The translations under genes and the position numbers were made by a program. Below, piece after piece: positions 50,112-58,040 of a stretch of DNA of 64,000 nucleotides. The DNA lies in the NCBI GenBank assembly GCA_017255395.1, contig JAFKDC010000001.1, positions 248,001 to 312,000 on the forward strand, in the 5' to 3' direction. This stretch comes from Enemella evansiae (GTDB lineage Bacteria > Pseudomonadota > Alphaproteobacteria > Rhodobacterales > Rhodobacteraceae). Under the pieces are notes generated by a model. The model was not told where the DNA came from. It worked only from the letters and a program-made list of their open reading frames with translations, and did no database searches. Position 1 is the stretch's first letter; each line of letters starts with the position of its first letter.

Positions 50112-51031
50112 TCCGCACCCTGATGACCCTGACGCTCGCCGCGGGCCTGATCGCCTGCGCGCCTACATCGCGCGACATATCCGGTGCGCCCATGGACGTG
50201 CCGACGCGGCCCATGGACCCGGTCCTGTCCTCGAAAGAGGCCAAGCAGCTCTTCGGCGCCAAGGCGGGGCCCTCGCCGCAGGCACCCGCCCCGCATGGCT
50301 CTTACGCCAAGGGCTGCGTCGCCGGGGGCGTGCAGCTGGCCGAAACCGGCCCGACATGGCAGGCGATGCGCCTGTCGCGCAACCGCAACTGGGGCCACCC
50401 CGAGCTGGTCGATTACGTGCAGGACCTCAGCCGCAAGGCCGCGCGGCAGCCCGGCTGGAACGGGCTTTACATCGGCGACATGAGCCAGCCGCGCGGCGGG
50501 CCGATGCTGACCGGCCACGCCAGCCACCAGATCGGGCTGGACGTGGACATCTGGATGCTGCCCGCCGACAATCTGACGCTCTCGGCCCGCGAGCGCGAGA
50601 ATATCTCGTCGATCTCCACCCGCCGGTCCTCGGGGGCCTATACCAACAACAACTGGACCCGCGCGCACCACGAGATCCTCAAGGCCGCCGCTTCGGACCC
50701 GCGCGTGGCGCGGATCTTCGTCTTTCCCGGCGCCAAGGTGCAGATGTGCAACGACGAAAAGGGCGACCGCGCCTGGCTGCGGAAGATCCGGCCTTGGTAC
50801 GGGCACCACTACCATTTCCACGTGCGCCTGAACTGCCCCAGGGGCGCCAGTGGCTGTGTCGATCAGGCCGCGCCGCCCGCCGGGGACGGCTGCGCCGACG
50901 CGCAGGCCTGGGTGAACAATATCCTTAACCCGCCGCCGCCCGATCCCAATGCGAAGCCCGCGCCCCCCAGGCGCGAACTGACCATGGGTGACCTGCCGAA
51001 CGCCTGCGCCGCGGTTCTGGCCGCGAACTGA
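50108..51031 (+). CDS. mepA: Penicillin-insensitive murein DD-endopeptidase MepA, lipoprotein-like
   Basis: The 307-residue LAS-family zinc peptidase cleaves peptidoglycan cross-links. The zinc motif lies in MLTGHASHQIGLDVDIW (His and Asp ligands) with HHYHFHVRLNC supplying the C-terminal histidine. The signal sequence MIRTLMTLTLAAGLIAC ends in a lipobox-like LIAC, so it is probably a lipoprotein; E. coli MepA is instead a soluble periplasmic enzyme. It overlaps the permease by ATGA. The C-terminus is Pro-rich (PPPPDPNAKPAPPRRE). The next gene starts 8 bases later. Confidence 0.93.
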   Translation: MIRTLMTLTLAAGLIACAPTSRDISGAPMDVPTRPMDPVLSSKEAKQLFGAKAGPSPQAPAPHGSYAKGCVAGGVQLAETGPTWQAMRLSRNRNWGHPELVDYVQDLSRKAARQPGWNGLYIGDMSQPRGGPMLTGHASHQIGLDVDIWMLPADNLTLSARERENISSISTRRSSGAYTNNNWTRAHHEILKAAASDPRVARIFVFPGAKVQMCNDEKGDRAWLRKIRPWYGHHYHFHVRLNCPRGASGCVDQAAPPAGDGCADAQAWVNNILNPPPPDPNAKPAPPRRELTMGDLPNACAAVLAAN

Positions 51032-51038
51032 GCGCCCC

Positions 51039-51935
51039 GTGTTTCCGCGTTTCACACGCCGTCTTGCGGCGCTCTTCGTCTCGTGCCTCTGGCTGACGGC
51101 CTCGGCGGCGCAGATCACCCCGGCGGAATACCTCGGCAGCTATACCTGGCGCGCGAAGACACCGGGCTTCGGCGGTTTCTCGGGCCTCGAGGTCTCGGAC
51201 GGGGGCATGGGCTTCACCGCCATCTCGGACCGGGGCGCCCTGGTGACGGGGCGGTTCCGGCGCGAGGAGGGCCTGATTGCCGGCATCGACGGCGCGGCGC
51301 TGACCCCGCTGGGCAATGCCTCGGGCGGTGCGCTGTCCGTCTACCTCTCCGATGCCGAGGGGCTGGCGATCGACGGGCAGGGCCGGATCTTCATCTCCTT
51401 CGAGGGCGCCCACCGCGTCTGGGCCTACCCCAGCCTGTCCCGGGCCGAACCGCTGCCCGTTGCCCCGGCCTTCAGGGCGATCCCCAATCCGAACAGCGGG
51501 TTGGAGGCGCTGGCGTTGGACGCAGAGGGGCGGCTTTACACTGTGCCCGAGCGCTCCGGACAGCTGACGCGGCCCTTTCCCGTCTACCGCCTGGAGGGCG
51601 ACACATGGGAGCAGCCCTTCTCCATCCCGCGCTCGGACGGGTTTCTGGTCGTCGGGGCGGATTTCGACGATGCCGGTCGGCTCTACGTGCTGGAGCGCGG
51701 CTTCTCCGGCTTCGGCTTTCGCAGCCGGGTGCGGCGGTTCACGCTCGAAGGCGACCGGATCGCGCGGGACGATACGCTGCTGAGCACACATACGCTGCGC
51801 CACGACAACCTCGAAGGCCTCTCGGTCTGGCGCGACGCGGCGGGAGATATCCGGCTGACGATGATCTCGGACGACAACTTCCAACCCATCCAGCGCACGG
51901 AATTCGTGGAATACCGCGTCCGGGAAGGCCTCTGA
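51039..51935 (+). CDS. Esterase-like activity of phytase (PF13449) family protein
   Basis: The 298-residue secreted protein fits the phytase-like esterase family, a beta-propeller: FSGLEVSDGGMGFTAISDRG, DAEGLAIDGQGRIFISFEG, NSGLEALALDAEGRLYTVPE, and SRVRRFTLEGD with DNLEGLSVWRDAAG near the end. A signal peptide (RRLAALFVSCLWLTASAAQ) precedes it. The start is GTG at 51039, 8 bases after mepA; the ATG at 50988 lies inside mepA. Enzyme activity is uncertain, as the family name comes from distant phytase similarity. It probably shares the mepA operon. Confidence 0.87.
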   Translation: MFPRFTRRLAALFVSCLWLTASAAQITPAEYLGSYTWRAKTPGFGGFSGLEVSDGGMGFTAISDRGALVTGRFRREEGLIAGIDGAALTPLGNASGGALSVYLSDAEGLAIDGQGRIFISFEGAHRVWAYPSLSRAEPLPVAPAFRAIPNPNSGLEALALDAEGRLYTVPERSGQLTRPFPVYRLEGDTWEQPFSIPRSDGFLVVGADFDDAGRLYVLERGFSGFGFRSRVRRFTLEGDRIARDDTLLSTHTLRHDNLEGLSVWRDAAGDIRLTMISDDNFQPIQRTEFVEYRVREGL

Positions 51936-52281
51936 AGCGAAACCGTCCAAGGCCCGCGCGTGCAATCGGGAAACCGTGCCGCGCAAGGCTCCGAGGCCCC
52001 GTCTTCTTCTGTCCGGAAATATCCCGGGGGGCTCCGCAGGAGCGGGGGCAGAGCCCCCTCCGGCCCCCGACACACAGACCGGCGCCATCGTGGCGCACGA
52101 CGCCTGCGCGCCAAGTGTCCCGACGACGGACCTGCCCCCACGCCTGTCCGTCGCCCGCCATGCCATGCGCGCGCCGGGCGCAAGCGGCAGGACCCTTGCC
52201 ACAAGGGCGCGGCCCCGGTATAGCCCGCCCGTCCGCAGCGGCGGGCCAAGTCCCCGCAACCTTGCAAAAACGGGTCCAATC
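51936..52281. other. 346-base gap with dispersed repeat before the queuosine transporter gene
   Basis: It contains copy C of the dispersed repeat (52003-52059) but no convincing gene. The bases just before the transporter ATG lack a Shine-Dalgarno site. A GCGGG/CCCGC stem lies about 35-50 bases upstream. Confidence 0.5.
52003..52059 (+). repeat. Dispersed intergenic repeat, copy C
   Basis: This reads CTTCTTCTGTCCGGAAATAT, then CCCGGGGGGCTCCGCAGGAG, then GGGGGCAGAGCCCCC. Same orientation as copies B1 and B2. It follows the phytase-like gene by 67 bases. Confidence 0.78.
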
Positions 52282-52923
52282 ATGACGCGCAAGCATATTC
52301 CCGGCATCCTTGCCATGGCCGCCATCGTGCTGGCCTCGAACATCCTCGTCCAGTTCCTCTTCGGCAACTGGCTGACCTGGGGGGCCTTCACCTATCCCCT
52401 CGCCTTCCTCGTCACTGACCTGATGAACCGGCTTTACGGCGCCGCGGCGGCGCGCCGCGTGGTCGTCGCGGGCTTCGTCGTGGGGGTCATTTGCTCGCTG
52501 ATCGGCACGCAGATCGTGCTGCAGGGCGACGGCTATACCTTCCCCGCCGTGACGCTGCGGGTGGCGCTGGCCTCGGGCCTGGCCTTCCTGACCGCGCAGA
52601 TGGTCGACGTGGCGATCTTCGACCGCCTGCGCGCGGGCAAGTGGTGGCGCGCGCCGCTGGCCTCGACGCTGGTCGGCTCCTCGCTCGACACCGCGATCTT
52701 CTTCACCGTCGCCTTTTCCGGCGCGCTGACCGTCCTCGAACCCGGCAACGACGTGTCCTGGGCGGGCGAGGCCCTGCCGCTTCTGGGCCTGGGCCCGGTG
52801 GCGCCGCTCTGGGTCTCGCTGGGCCTCGCGGACTGGCTGGTGAAGCTGTCCCTGGCGCTGATCGCGCTGGTGCCTTTCAAACTGATCGTTTCGAAGGCAA
52901 CGGAGACCCGAAACTTCGCATAG
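52282..52923 (+). CDS. Queuosine precursor transporter (YhhQ/VUT family)
   Basis: The 213-residue integral membrane protein has about six helices and matches the YhhQ/VUT family, which imports queuosine precursors (preQ0/preQ1). Signatures are FTYPLAFLVTDLMNRLYG at the first third and SLDTAIFFTVAFSGAL in the second half. The ATG at 52282 follows GGGTCCAATC, with no real Shine-Dalgarno site, so its translation may be controlled or start weakly. The upstream in-frame extension crosses repeat C and is rejected. It is followed directly by the unusual leader before arfB. Confidence 0.9.
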   Translation: MTRKHIPGILAMAAIVLASNILVQFLFGNWLTWGAFTYPLAFLVTDLMNRLYGAAAARRVVVAGFVVGVICSLIGTQIVLQGDGYTFPAVTLRVALASGLAFLTAQMVDVAIFDRLRAGKWWRAPLASTLVGSSLDTAIFFTVAFSGALTVLEPGNDVSWAGEALPLLGLGPVAPLWVSLGLADWLVKLSLALIALVPFKLIVSKATETRNFA

Positions 52924-52988
52924 TCTGTAAAAAAGGCTTTGTGGATGCAGGATTGCGTGCAACGCTGGTCTTGCGTTTTCAACAGCTG

Positions 52989-53004
52989 AAAGGAGGTGAT
53001 CCAG
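52989..53004 (+). promoter_or_regulatory. 16-base perfect anti-16S sequence (extended Shine-Dalgarno)
   Basis: AAAGGAGGTGATCCAG is the exact complement of the last 16 bases of bacterial 16S rRNA (CUGGAUCACCUCCUUU). Ordinary sites match 4-7 bases. GGAGG ends 7 bases before the GTG at 53004, the best spacing for initiation. A chance 16-base match in a window of this size is very unlikely. Confidence 0.85.
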
Positions 53005-53060
53005 TGTCGAGAGAAGCATTGGAGAAGGGTGTCGGAACAGTGCGGGAGGACGCGCTCTAG
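53004..53060 (+). CDS. 18-codon ORF after the extended Shine-Dalgarno
   Basis: The frame GTG...TAG encodes MSREALEKGVGTVREDAL if the GTG is read as Met. Its only upstream signal is the full anti-16S match, so if transcribed it should recruit ribosomes very strongly. The peptide is short, charged and of no known family. The TAG forms the base of the first hairpin, so a ribosome at the stop would touch the downstream structures. It may matter as a ribosome-occupancy device rather than for its peptide. Confidence 0.5.
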   Translation: MSREALEKGVGTVREDAL

Positions 53061-53128
53061 GGGCAGACCCCTGGGGTGACAATCCCCGGATTGGCAGCGC
53101 CTAACCGGCCCGCCTCCGAATTCTCGAA

Positions 53129-53155
53129 GGGCCGTCCCACGGGGCGGCCCTTTTC
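53129..53155 (+). terminator. Intrinsic terminator between the leader and arfB
   Basis: GGGCCG (53129-53134) pairs with CGGCCC (53145-53150), extended by TCCC/GGGG, followed by TTTTC. arfB starts only 30 bases later, so it would have to be read through or lie on a promoter I cannot see. Confidence 0.83.
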
Positions 53156-53184
53156 AATGCACCACAGCGGCCCATCTTTCGCAC

Positions 53185-53604
53185 ATGCTCCGGATCAACG
53201 AACGCATCACCATAGAGGACTGGGAACTGACCGAGCAATTCGTGCGCGCGTCCGGTCCCGGCGGTCAGAACGTCAACAAGGTCTCGACCGCGGTCGAACT
53301 GCGGTTCGAGGCAGAGCGGTCGCCGAACCTGCCACAGCCGGTCAAGGCGCGGCTGCGCCGGATCGCGGGGCGGCGCTGGACCAAGGAGGGCGCGCTGGTG
53401 TTGCAGGTGGAGGACACCCGCAGCCAGGCCCGCAACCGCGAGATCGCGCGCGAGCGGCTGGCGGAGTTGATCCGCAAAGCCCTGGAAAAGCCGAAGCGGC
53501 GGATCGCCACCAGGCCGACGCTGGGATCGAAGAAGCGCCGCCTGAAGGCCAAGAAGGAGCGCGGCGAGGTCAAGGCCCTGCGCGGGCGGGTGGAGCCGGA
53601 TTGA
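53185..53604 (+). CDS. arfB: Peptidyl-tRNA hydrolase ArfB (alternative ribosome rescue)
   Basis: The 139-residue release-factor-like protein frees ribosomes stalled without a stop codon. The catalytic GGQ lies in RASGPGGQNVNKV (Gly26-Gly27-Gln28), and a basic C-terminal tail (KRRIATRPTLGSKKRRLKAKKERGE in parts) enters the mRNA channel in known homologues. It begins MLRINERITIEDWEL. No Shine-Dalgarno site is visible before the ATG at 53185. The gene follows an unusual leader with a full anti-16S sequence and a terminator. Confidence 0.94.
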   Translation: MLRINERITIEDWELTEQFVRASGPGGQNVNKVSTAVELRFEAERSPNLPQPVKARLRRIAGRRWTKEGALVLQVEDTRSQARNREIARERLAELIRKALEKPKRRIATRPTLGSKKRRLKAKKERGEVKALRGRVEPD

Positions 53605-53618
53605 TCCGGCGGGACAGC

Positions 53619-53676
53619 GGGGGCTCTGCCCCCCCGGCCTGCGGCCTCCCCCCGGGATATTTCGGGACAGAAGAAG
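53619..53676 (-). repeat. Dispersed intergenic repeat, copy D
   Basis: On the plus strand it reads GGGGGCTCTGCCCCC, a CCGGCCTGCGGCC block, CCCCCCGGGATATTTCGGGA, then CAGAAGAAGG. It is the reverse complement of copies B and C. It lies between the convergent arfB and creatinase genes. Confidence 0.78.
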
Positions 53677-53736
53677 GGGCAGGGCGCGGTGTCGTGCCTC
53701 CGTGGGGCGGCCCGGGGAAACGGGCCGCCCGGCGGG

Positions 53737-54939
53737 TCAGCCGACGACGTTGGTGTCCGGGCCGTAGGGGTAGCCGGTGATGTTCTCGGCGCCCTCTTCG
53801 GTGATCACGAGGATATCGTGCTCGCGGTAGCCCCCGGCGCCGGGCTGGCCCTCGGGGATGGTCAGCATCGGTTCCATGCTGATGACCATGCCGGGCTTTA
53901 GCACCGTGTCGATGTCCTCGCGCAGTTCCAGCCCCGCCTCGCGGCCGTAGTAATGCGAGAGCAGGCCGAAGCTGTGGCCATAGCCGAAGGTGCGGTATTG
54001 CAGCAGGTCGCGTTCGGCGAGGAAGGCGTTGATCTTCCCCGTCACCTCGGAGCAGGTGGCGCCCGGCTTCAGCAGCGACATGCCGTATTCATGGGCGGCG
54101 ACATTGGCCTGCCAGATCTTCAGGCTGGCCGCGTCGACCTCTTGCACAAACAGCGTGCGTTCGAGCGCGGTGTAATAGCCCGAGATCATCGGGAAGGCGT
54201 TCAGCGACAGGATGTCCCCGCGCCGGAGCTTGCGGGATGTGACCGGGTTGTGGGCGCCGTCGGTGTTGATGCCGGACTGGAACCAGACCCATGTGTCGCG
54301 ATACTCGGCCTCGGGAAAGCGTTTGGCGATTTCCAGTTCCATCGCGTCGCGGCCCGCCATGGCGACGTCGATCTCGCGCGTGCCTTCGCGGATGGCCTCG
54401 CGGATGGCATAGCCGCCCACGTCCGCCACGGCGGCCCCGGCGCGGATCAGGTCAAGCTCTGCGGGGGATTTCATCATGCGCTGGCGCATGGTGGCGGGGG
54501 CGATGTCAAGGCTCAGGGCGGGGCGCAGGAATTCCTCGAGCAGGGACATCTGCACCAGCGTCAGGTGGTCGCCTTCGTAGCCCACCACCTTGCCGGTGCC
54601 GGCGACCGTTTCCACCGCGCGCCAGAAGTTGTTCCGCGCCCAGTCGGTATAGGTGATATTGTCGACGTGGCTGCGCCGCCACGGTTGTGCGGCGTCGATG
54701 CCCGCGCTGATGGTGACGCTGTCGGTCGCCGTGACGACCAGCCCGTAGGGTCGCCCGAACGAGCAATAGAGGAAGCCAGAGTAGTAGGCGATATTGTGCA
54801 TCGAGGTCAGCACGCAGGCCTCGACGCCCTTGTCGGCCATGATGGCCCGCAGTCCCTTCAGGCGCGCGTCGTATTCGGCGGGCGCAAAGGGCAGGGACTT
54901 TTCGCCCTGATGAAAGCGGTAGTGCTGGGGACGTTCCAT
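53737..54939 (-). CDS. Creatinase (creatine amidinohydrolase)
   Basis: The 400-residue pita-bread-fold enzyme hydrolyses creatine to sarcosine and urea. It tracks the Pseudomonas creatinase closely along its length: SMHNIAYYSGFLYCSFGRPY, TDWARNNFWRA, WFQSGINTDGAHNPVTSRK with catalytic His230 (His232 in Pseudomonas), ALERTLFV with Glu260, then YGHSFGLLSHYYGREAG and PGMVISMEPMLT. Metal ligands of true M24 peptidases are not needed. AGGAGGG precedes the ATG at 54939. The gene is downstream of gabD and a small unknown gene, on the same strand. No creatininase or sarcosine oxidase gene lies in the window. Confidence 0.92.
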   Translation of the reverse strand: MERPQHYRFHQGEKSLPFAPAEYDARLKGLRAIMADKGVEACVLTSMHNIAYYSGFLYCSFGRPYGLVVTATDSVTISAGIDAAQPWRRSHVDNITYTDWARNNFWRAVETVAGTGKVVGYEGDHLTLVQMSLLEEFLRPALSLDIAPATMRQRMMKSPAELDLIRAGAAVADVGGYAIREAIREGTREIDVAMAGRDAMELEIAKRFPEAEYRDTWVWFQSGINTDGAHNPVTSRKLRRGDILSLNAFPMISGYYTALERTLFVQEVDAASLKIWQANVAAHEYGMSLLKPGATCSEVTGKINAFLAERDLLQYRTFGYGHSFGLLSHYYGREAGLELREDIDTVLKPGMVISMEPMLTIPEGQPGAGGYREHDILVITEEGAENITGYPYGPDTNVVG

Positions 54940-55140
54940 GAAACCCTCCTTTCCGCGCGGGGCAGACCTTCCCCGCCGCGGTGGCAAAGCAAGGTCCCGG
55001 CGTGCAGGACGGACTGGGCCTCGCAAGGGGGCGACGCCATCGCCCGGCCCATGGGGCAAGCGTTGGCGCAAGGCTGTCGGCCTGGCAAGGGGAAAGTTGG
55101 GCCGCGGACGGGACGCGCCTGCCCCGGCCCGGGCCGGAGC

Positions 55141-55497
55141 CTAGGCGCCGCGCCCGAGCCAGAGCTTGTATTTCAGGCGCACGCCGTCGCGGGCCGCAAG
55201 GCGCAGCTTGGCGCGGAACAGCCTGTAGGCGCGCTGGGGGTCGCGGTGATCCTCCCAGTTCTCGCCATCCGAATCCGCGCCGATCATCTCCCACGAGACA
55301 TCGCGCACCGGTTCGTGGAAGGTCGGCGCGCAGGCCTCCATCAGGCGCACGCCCTCGTGGAACTTCAGCGCATAGCGCGCCAGGGCGTCGGCCTGATCGG
55401 AATAAAGCCAGCGCGCGCCGGACCCGGTATGGGCCTCGGCGCGTAACTGCGACAGGGGGGACGGCCCGCCGGGGGCCGTCAGGTCTTTGCTCATCAT
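55141..55497 (-). CDS. Conserved-looking 118-residue protein of unknown function
   Basis: The protein has no signal peptide or membrane helix. Visible stretches are GARWLYSDQADALARYALKF, FHEPVRDVSWEMIGADSDGE and a basic helix RAYRLFRAKLRLAARDGVRL. I do not recognise a family. The ATG at 55497 overlaps the gabD stop as ATGA, with a second ATG immediately after, so it is translationally coupled to gabD. The gap to creatinase is 201 bases and holds nothing clear. Aromatic and acidic residues suggest a small cytosolic protein. Confidence 0.72.
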   Translation of the reverse strand: MMSKDLTAPGGPSPLSQLRAEAHTGSGARWLYSDQADALARYALKFHEGVRLMEACAPTFHEPVRDVSWEMIGADSDGENWEDHRDPQRAYRLFRAKLRLAARDGVRLKYKLWLGRGA

Positions 55498-56966
55498 ACC
55501 GTCATGCAGATGTATTTCATCTCGAGGTAATCCTCGATCCCGTGGTGGCTGCCCTCTCGGCCAAGGCCCGACTGCTTGACGCCGCCGAAGGGCGCCACCT
55601 CGGTCGAGATCAGGCCGGTGTTCACGCCCACGATACCATATTCCAGCGCCTCGGCGACCTTGTACACGCGGCTGAGGTCCTTGGCGTAGAAATAGGAGGC
55701 AAGGCCGAAGATCGTGTCGTTGGCCAGTGCGATCACCTCGTCCTCGTCCTTGAACCGGAACAGCGGCGCCAGCGGGCCAAAGGTCTCTTCGGTCGAAAAG
55801 GCCATGTCCTGCGTCGCGCCCGTGACGACGGTCGGGCCGAAGAAGGCGCCGTCGCGGTCCTGCGTTTCCGAGCCGTAGACCACCGTGGCGCCCTTGGACG
55901 TGGCGTCGGCGATATGCTCCTGTACCTTGTCGATGGCCTTCTGGTTGATCAGCGGGCCAAGGTCGGTGCCCTCTTCAAGGCCGTCGCCGACCTTCAGCTT
56001 CTTCACCGCCGCGACCAGCTTTTCGGTGAAGGCGTCATAGACGCCGTCCTGCACGTAGATGCGGTTGGCGCAGACGCAGGTCTGGCCGTTGTTGCGGAAC
56101 TTGCAGACGATGGCGCCCTCGACCGCCGCATCCAGATCGGCGTCGTCGAAGACGATGAAGGGCGCGTTGCCGCCCAGCTCCATCGAGCATTTCATGACCT
56201 GATCGGCGGCCTGCTTCAGCAGGATGCGCCCGACCTCGGTGGAGCCGGTGAAGGTCAGCTTGCGCACCTTGGGGTTCTCGCAGAATTCCTTGCCGACCTC
56301 GGAGGACGAGGAGGAGGGCACCACGTTGAACACACCGGCAGGGATGCCCGCGCGTTCCGCCAGCACGCCAAGGGCGATGGCGGACAGCGGCGTTTCGGCG
56401 GCGGGGCGGGCGACGAAGGCGCAGCCGGCGGCCAGCGCGGGCGCTGCCTTGCGGGTGATCATCGCGTTGGGGAAGTTCCACGGCGTGATCGAGGCGGCGA
56501 CGCCGATGGGCTGTTTGATCACGGTGATGCGCTTGTCGCGGGCATGGCCGGGGATGGTCTCGCCGTAGACGCGCTTGGCCTCTTCGGCGAAGAACTCGAC
56601 GAAAGAGGCGCCATAGGCCACCTCACCCTTCGACTCGCTCAGCGGCTTGCCCTGTTCGGCGGTCATGATGGTGCCGAGGTCGTCCTGGTTTTCCATCATC
56701 AGGTCGAACCACTTGCGCAGGACGGCGGCGCGTTCCTTGCCGGTCCACTGCGCCCAGTCCTTCTGCGCGGTGTAGGCGGCGTCGATGGCCTGCGCCACCT
56801 CTTCGCGGCTCAGGTCGGTCACTTCGGCGATGACATCGCCGCGGGCCGGGTTGGTCACGTCGAAGGTCTTGGCGGTCTCCACCCATGCGCCGTCGATATA
56901 GGCGCGGGTTTCCAGCAGGGCCGGGTCCTTCAGCAGGGATTTCAGGTTGGTTGCATGGTCGAGCAT
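55494..56966 (-). CDS. gabD: NAD(P)-dependent succinate-semialdehyde dehydrogenase
   Basis: The 490-residue aldehyde dehydrogenase should oxidise succinate semialdehyde to succinate, ending GABA breakdown. Motifs are TPWNFPNAMITRKAAPALAAG, FTGSTEVGRIL, MELGGNAPFIVFDDAD with the catalytic Glu, NNGQTCVCANR with the catalytic Cys, EETFGPLAPLFRF and PFGGVKQSGLGREGSHHG. The ATG at 56966 has AAGGAGGG upstream. It overlaps the next gene by ATGA. Assignment within the large aldehyde dehydrogenase family is by overall resemblance to GabD; other semialdehydes are possible substrates. Confidence 0.9.
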   Translation of the reverse strand: MLDHATNLKSLLKDPALLETRAYIDGAWVETAKTFDVTNPARGDVIAEVTDLSREEVAQAIDAAYTAQKDWAQWTGKERAAVLRKWFDLMMENQDDLGTIMTAEQGKPLSESKGEVAYGASFVEFFAEEAKRVYGETIPGHARDKRITVIKQPIGVAASITPWNFPNAMITRKAAPALAAGCAFVARPAAETPLSAIALGVLAERAGIPAGVFNVVPSSSSSEVGKEFCENPKVRKLTFTGSTEVGRILLKQAADQVMKCSMELGGNAPFIVFDDADLDAAVEGAIVCKFRNNGQTCVCANRIYVQDGVYDAFTEKLVAAVKKLKVGDGLEEGTDLGPLINQKAIDKVQEHIADATSKGATVVYGSETQDRDGAFFGPTVVTGATQDMAFSTEETFGPLAPLFRFKDEDEVIALANDTIFGLASYFYAKDLSRVYKVAEALEYGIVGVNTGLISTEVAPFGGVKQSGLGREGSHHGIEDYLEMKYICMTV

Positions 56967-57044
56967 CTTGCCCTCCTTGTCCAGGTCTTGGCATCAGCCT
57001 GAGCATCTGTTTCGATCGTTGTCGAGAGCCGGAGTCAGGAAACC

Positions 57045-57842
57045 ATGCCAAACCCCAATGACGATGCCTATGCCAATGCCGCGCATATCCCCGATGCGGC
57101 CAGCTTTCCACCCCGGTGGGAGGCGGAGGCCGAGGCCTATCGCGCCCGTCTTTCGGTCGCCGGGCGGCTGAGGCCGGGGCTGATGTACGGCCATGGAACG
57201 CGAGAGATGATGGACCTGTTCCTGCCCGAGGGCGCGCCGCAGGGCCTCGTCGTCTTTGTCCATGGCGGCTACTGGCACAAGTTCGACCGTTCGATCTGGT
57301 CGCATTTCGCCGAGGGCGCGCGGGCGCGGGGCTGGGCCGTGGCGATGCCGTCCTATGACCTCTGCCCCCGGGTGCGCATCCGCGACATCACCCGGCAGGT
57401 GGCGCAGGCCGTCACCGTTGCCGCGCAGGAAGTGAGCGGCCCGATCCGCCTGACCGGGCATTCCGCGGGCGGGCACCTCGTGGCGCGGATGCTGGCGCCC
57501 GGCATGCTGCCCGAGGCGGTGGCCGGGCGGATGGCGCATGTGATGCCGATCTCTCCGCTCAGCGACCTGCGGCCCTTGCTGGACCTGACGATGAACGCGG
57601 TGCTGGGTCTGGACCGGGCCGAGGCCATGGCCGAAAGCCCGATTGCCATGGCGCCGCCAAAGGTGCCGGTGACGGTGCAGGTGGGGGGCGACGAAAGGCC
57701 CGTCTTCCTCGATCACGCGCGCTGGCTGGAACAGGCATGGGGCTGCGGCAACGTGGTGATCCCGGGCAAGCATCACTTCGACGTCATCGACGCGCTGAAG
57801 GACCCGGACAGCGCCATGGTGACGACGCTGCTGGAGCGATAA
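57045..57842 (+). CDS. Alpha/beta hydrolase, kynurenine-formamidase-like
   Basis: The 265-residue alpha/beta hydrolase has the oxyanion motif VVFVHGGYWHKFDRS, seen in kynurenine formamidases and related esterases, the nucleophile elbow LTGHSAGGHLVARM, and a C-terminal catalytic histidine in GKHHFDVID. It has no signal peptide. The start at 57045 follows AGGAAACC. It diverges from gabD. It may be an arylformamidase of tryptophan breakdown, but no other kyn gene lies in the window, so the substrate is open. Confidence 0.85.
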   Translation: MPNPNDDAYANAAHIPDAASFPPRWEAEAEAYRARLSVAGRLRPGLMYGHGTREMMDLFLPEGAPQGLVVFVHGGYWHKFDRSIWSHFAEGARARGWAVAMPSYDLCPRVRIRDITRQVAQAVTVAAQEVSGPIRLTGHSAGGHLVARMLAPGMLPEAVAGRMAHVMPISPLSDLRPLLDLTMNAVLGLDRAEAMAESPIAMAPPKVPVTVQVGGDERPVFLDHARWLEQAWGCGNVVIPGKHHFDVIDALKDPDSAMVTTLLER

Positions 57843-58040
57843 GGCCAAGGGGCCGGGTATCGAGACGGGGGCGTGGCCGCCGGGTCGCCGGGAAACGGGT
57901 CGCCGCTGCCGGGTCTGCGCTTGGAGGGGCGCCCGTCGCGGACTTGATCCGCTGCGCGCATGGCCCCGGATGCGCGGTGTCCGGACGGTGGCGGCGTGAT
58001 CGCCTTGATCCGGTGGGCGCATTGCCCCAGATCTTGCGGC

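Larger units (their letters stand above)
52924..53155 (+). ncRNA. Candidate structured leader/small RNA upstream of arfB
   Basis: This 232-base gap has no ordinary gene but several RNA-like parts in order: a 16-base complement of the 16S rRNA 3' end (52989-53004), an 18-codon ORF, a hairpin AGGGGCAGACCCCT (53059-53072), an abutting hairpin GGGGTGACAATCCCC (53073-53087), a small GGCAGCGCC hairpin near 53093 and a terminator (53129-53155). It could be a free small RNA or a 5' leader for arfB. No promoter is obvious. I know no named RNA family that it fits. Confidence 0.55.

Noticed and set aside
52230-52281. preQ1 riboswitch before the queuosine transporter
   Set aside because: A GC stem and an A-rich stretch are present, but the loop lacks the conserved UUC-type residues and pairing of the A-rich tail cannot be shown.
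52924-53155. tmRNA, 4.5S RNA or 16S rRNA fragment
   Set aside because: No alanyl acceptor arm, tag-peptide codons or SRP loop. Beyond the 16-base match the minus strand does not continue as 16S rRNA.
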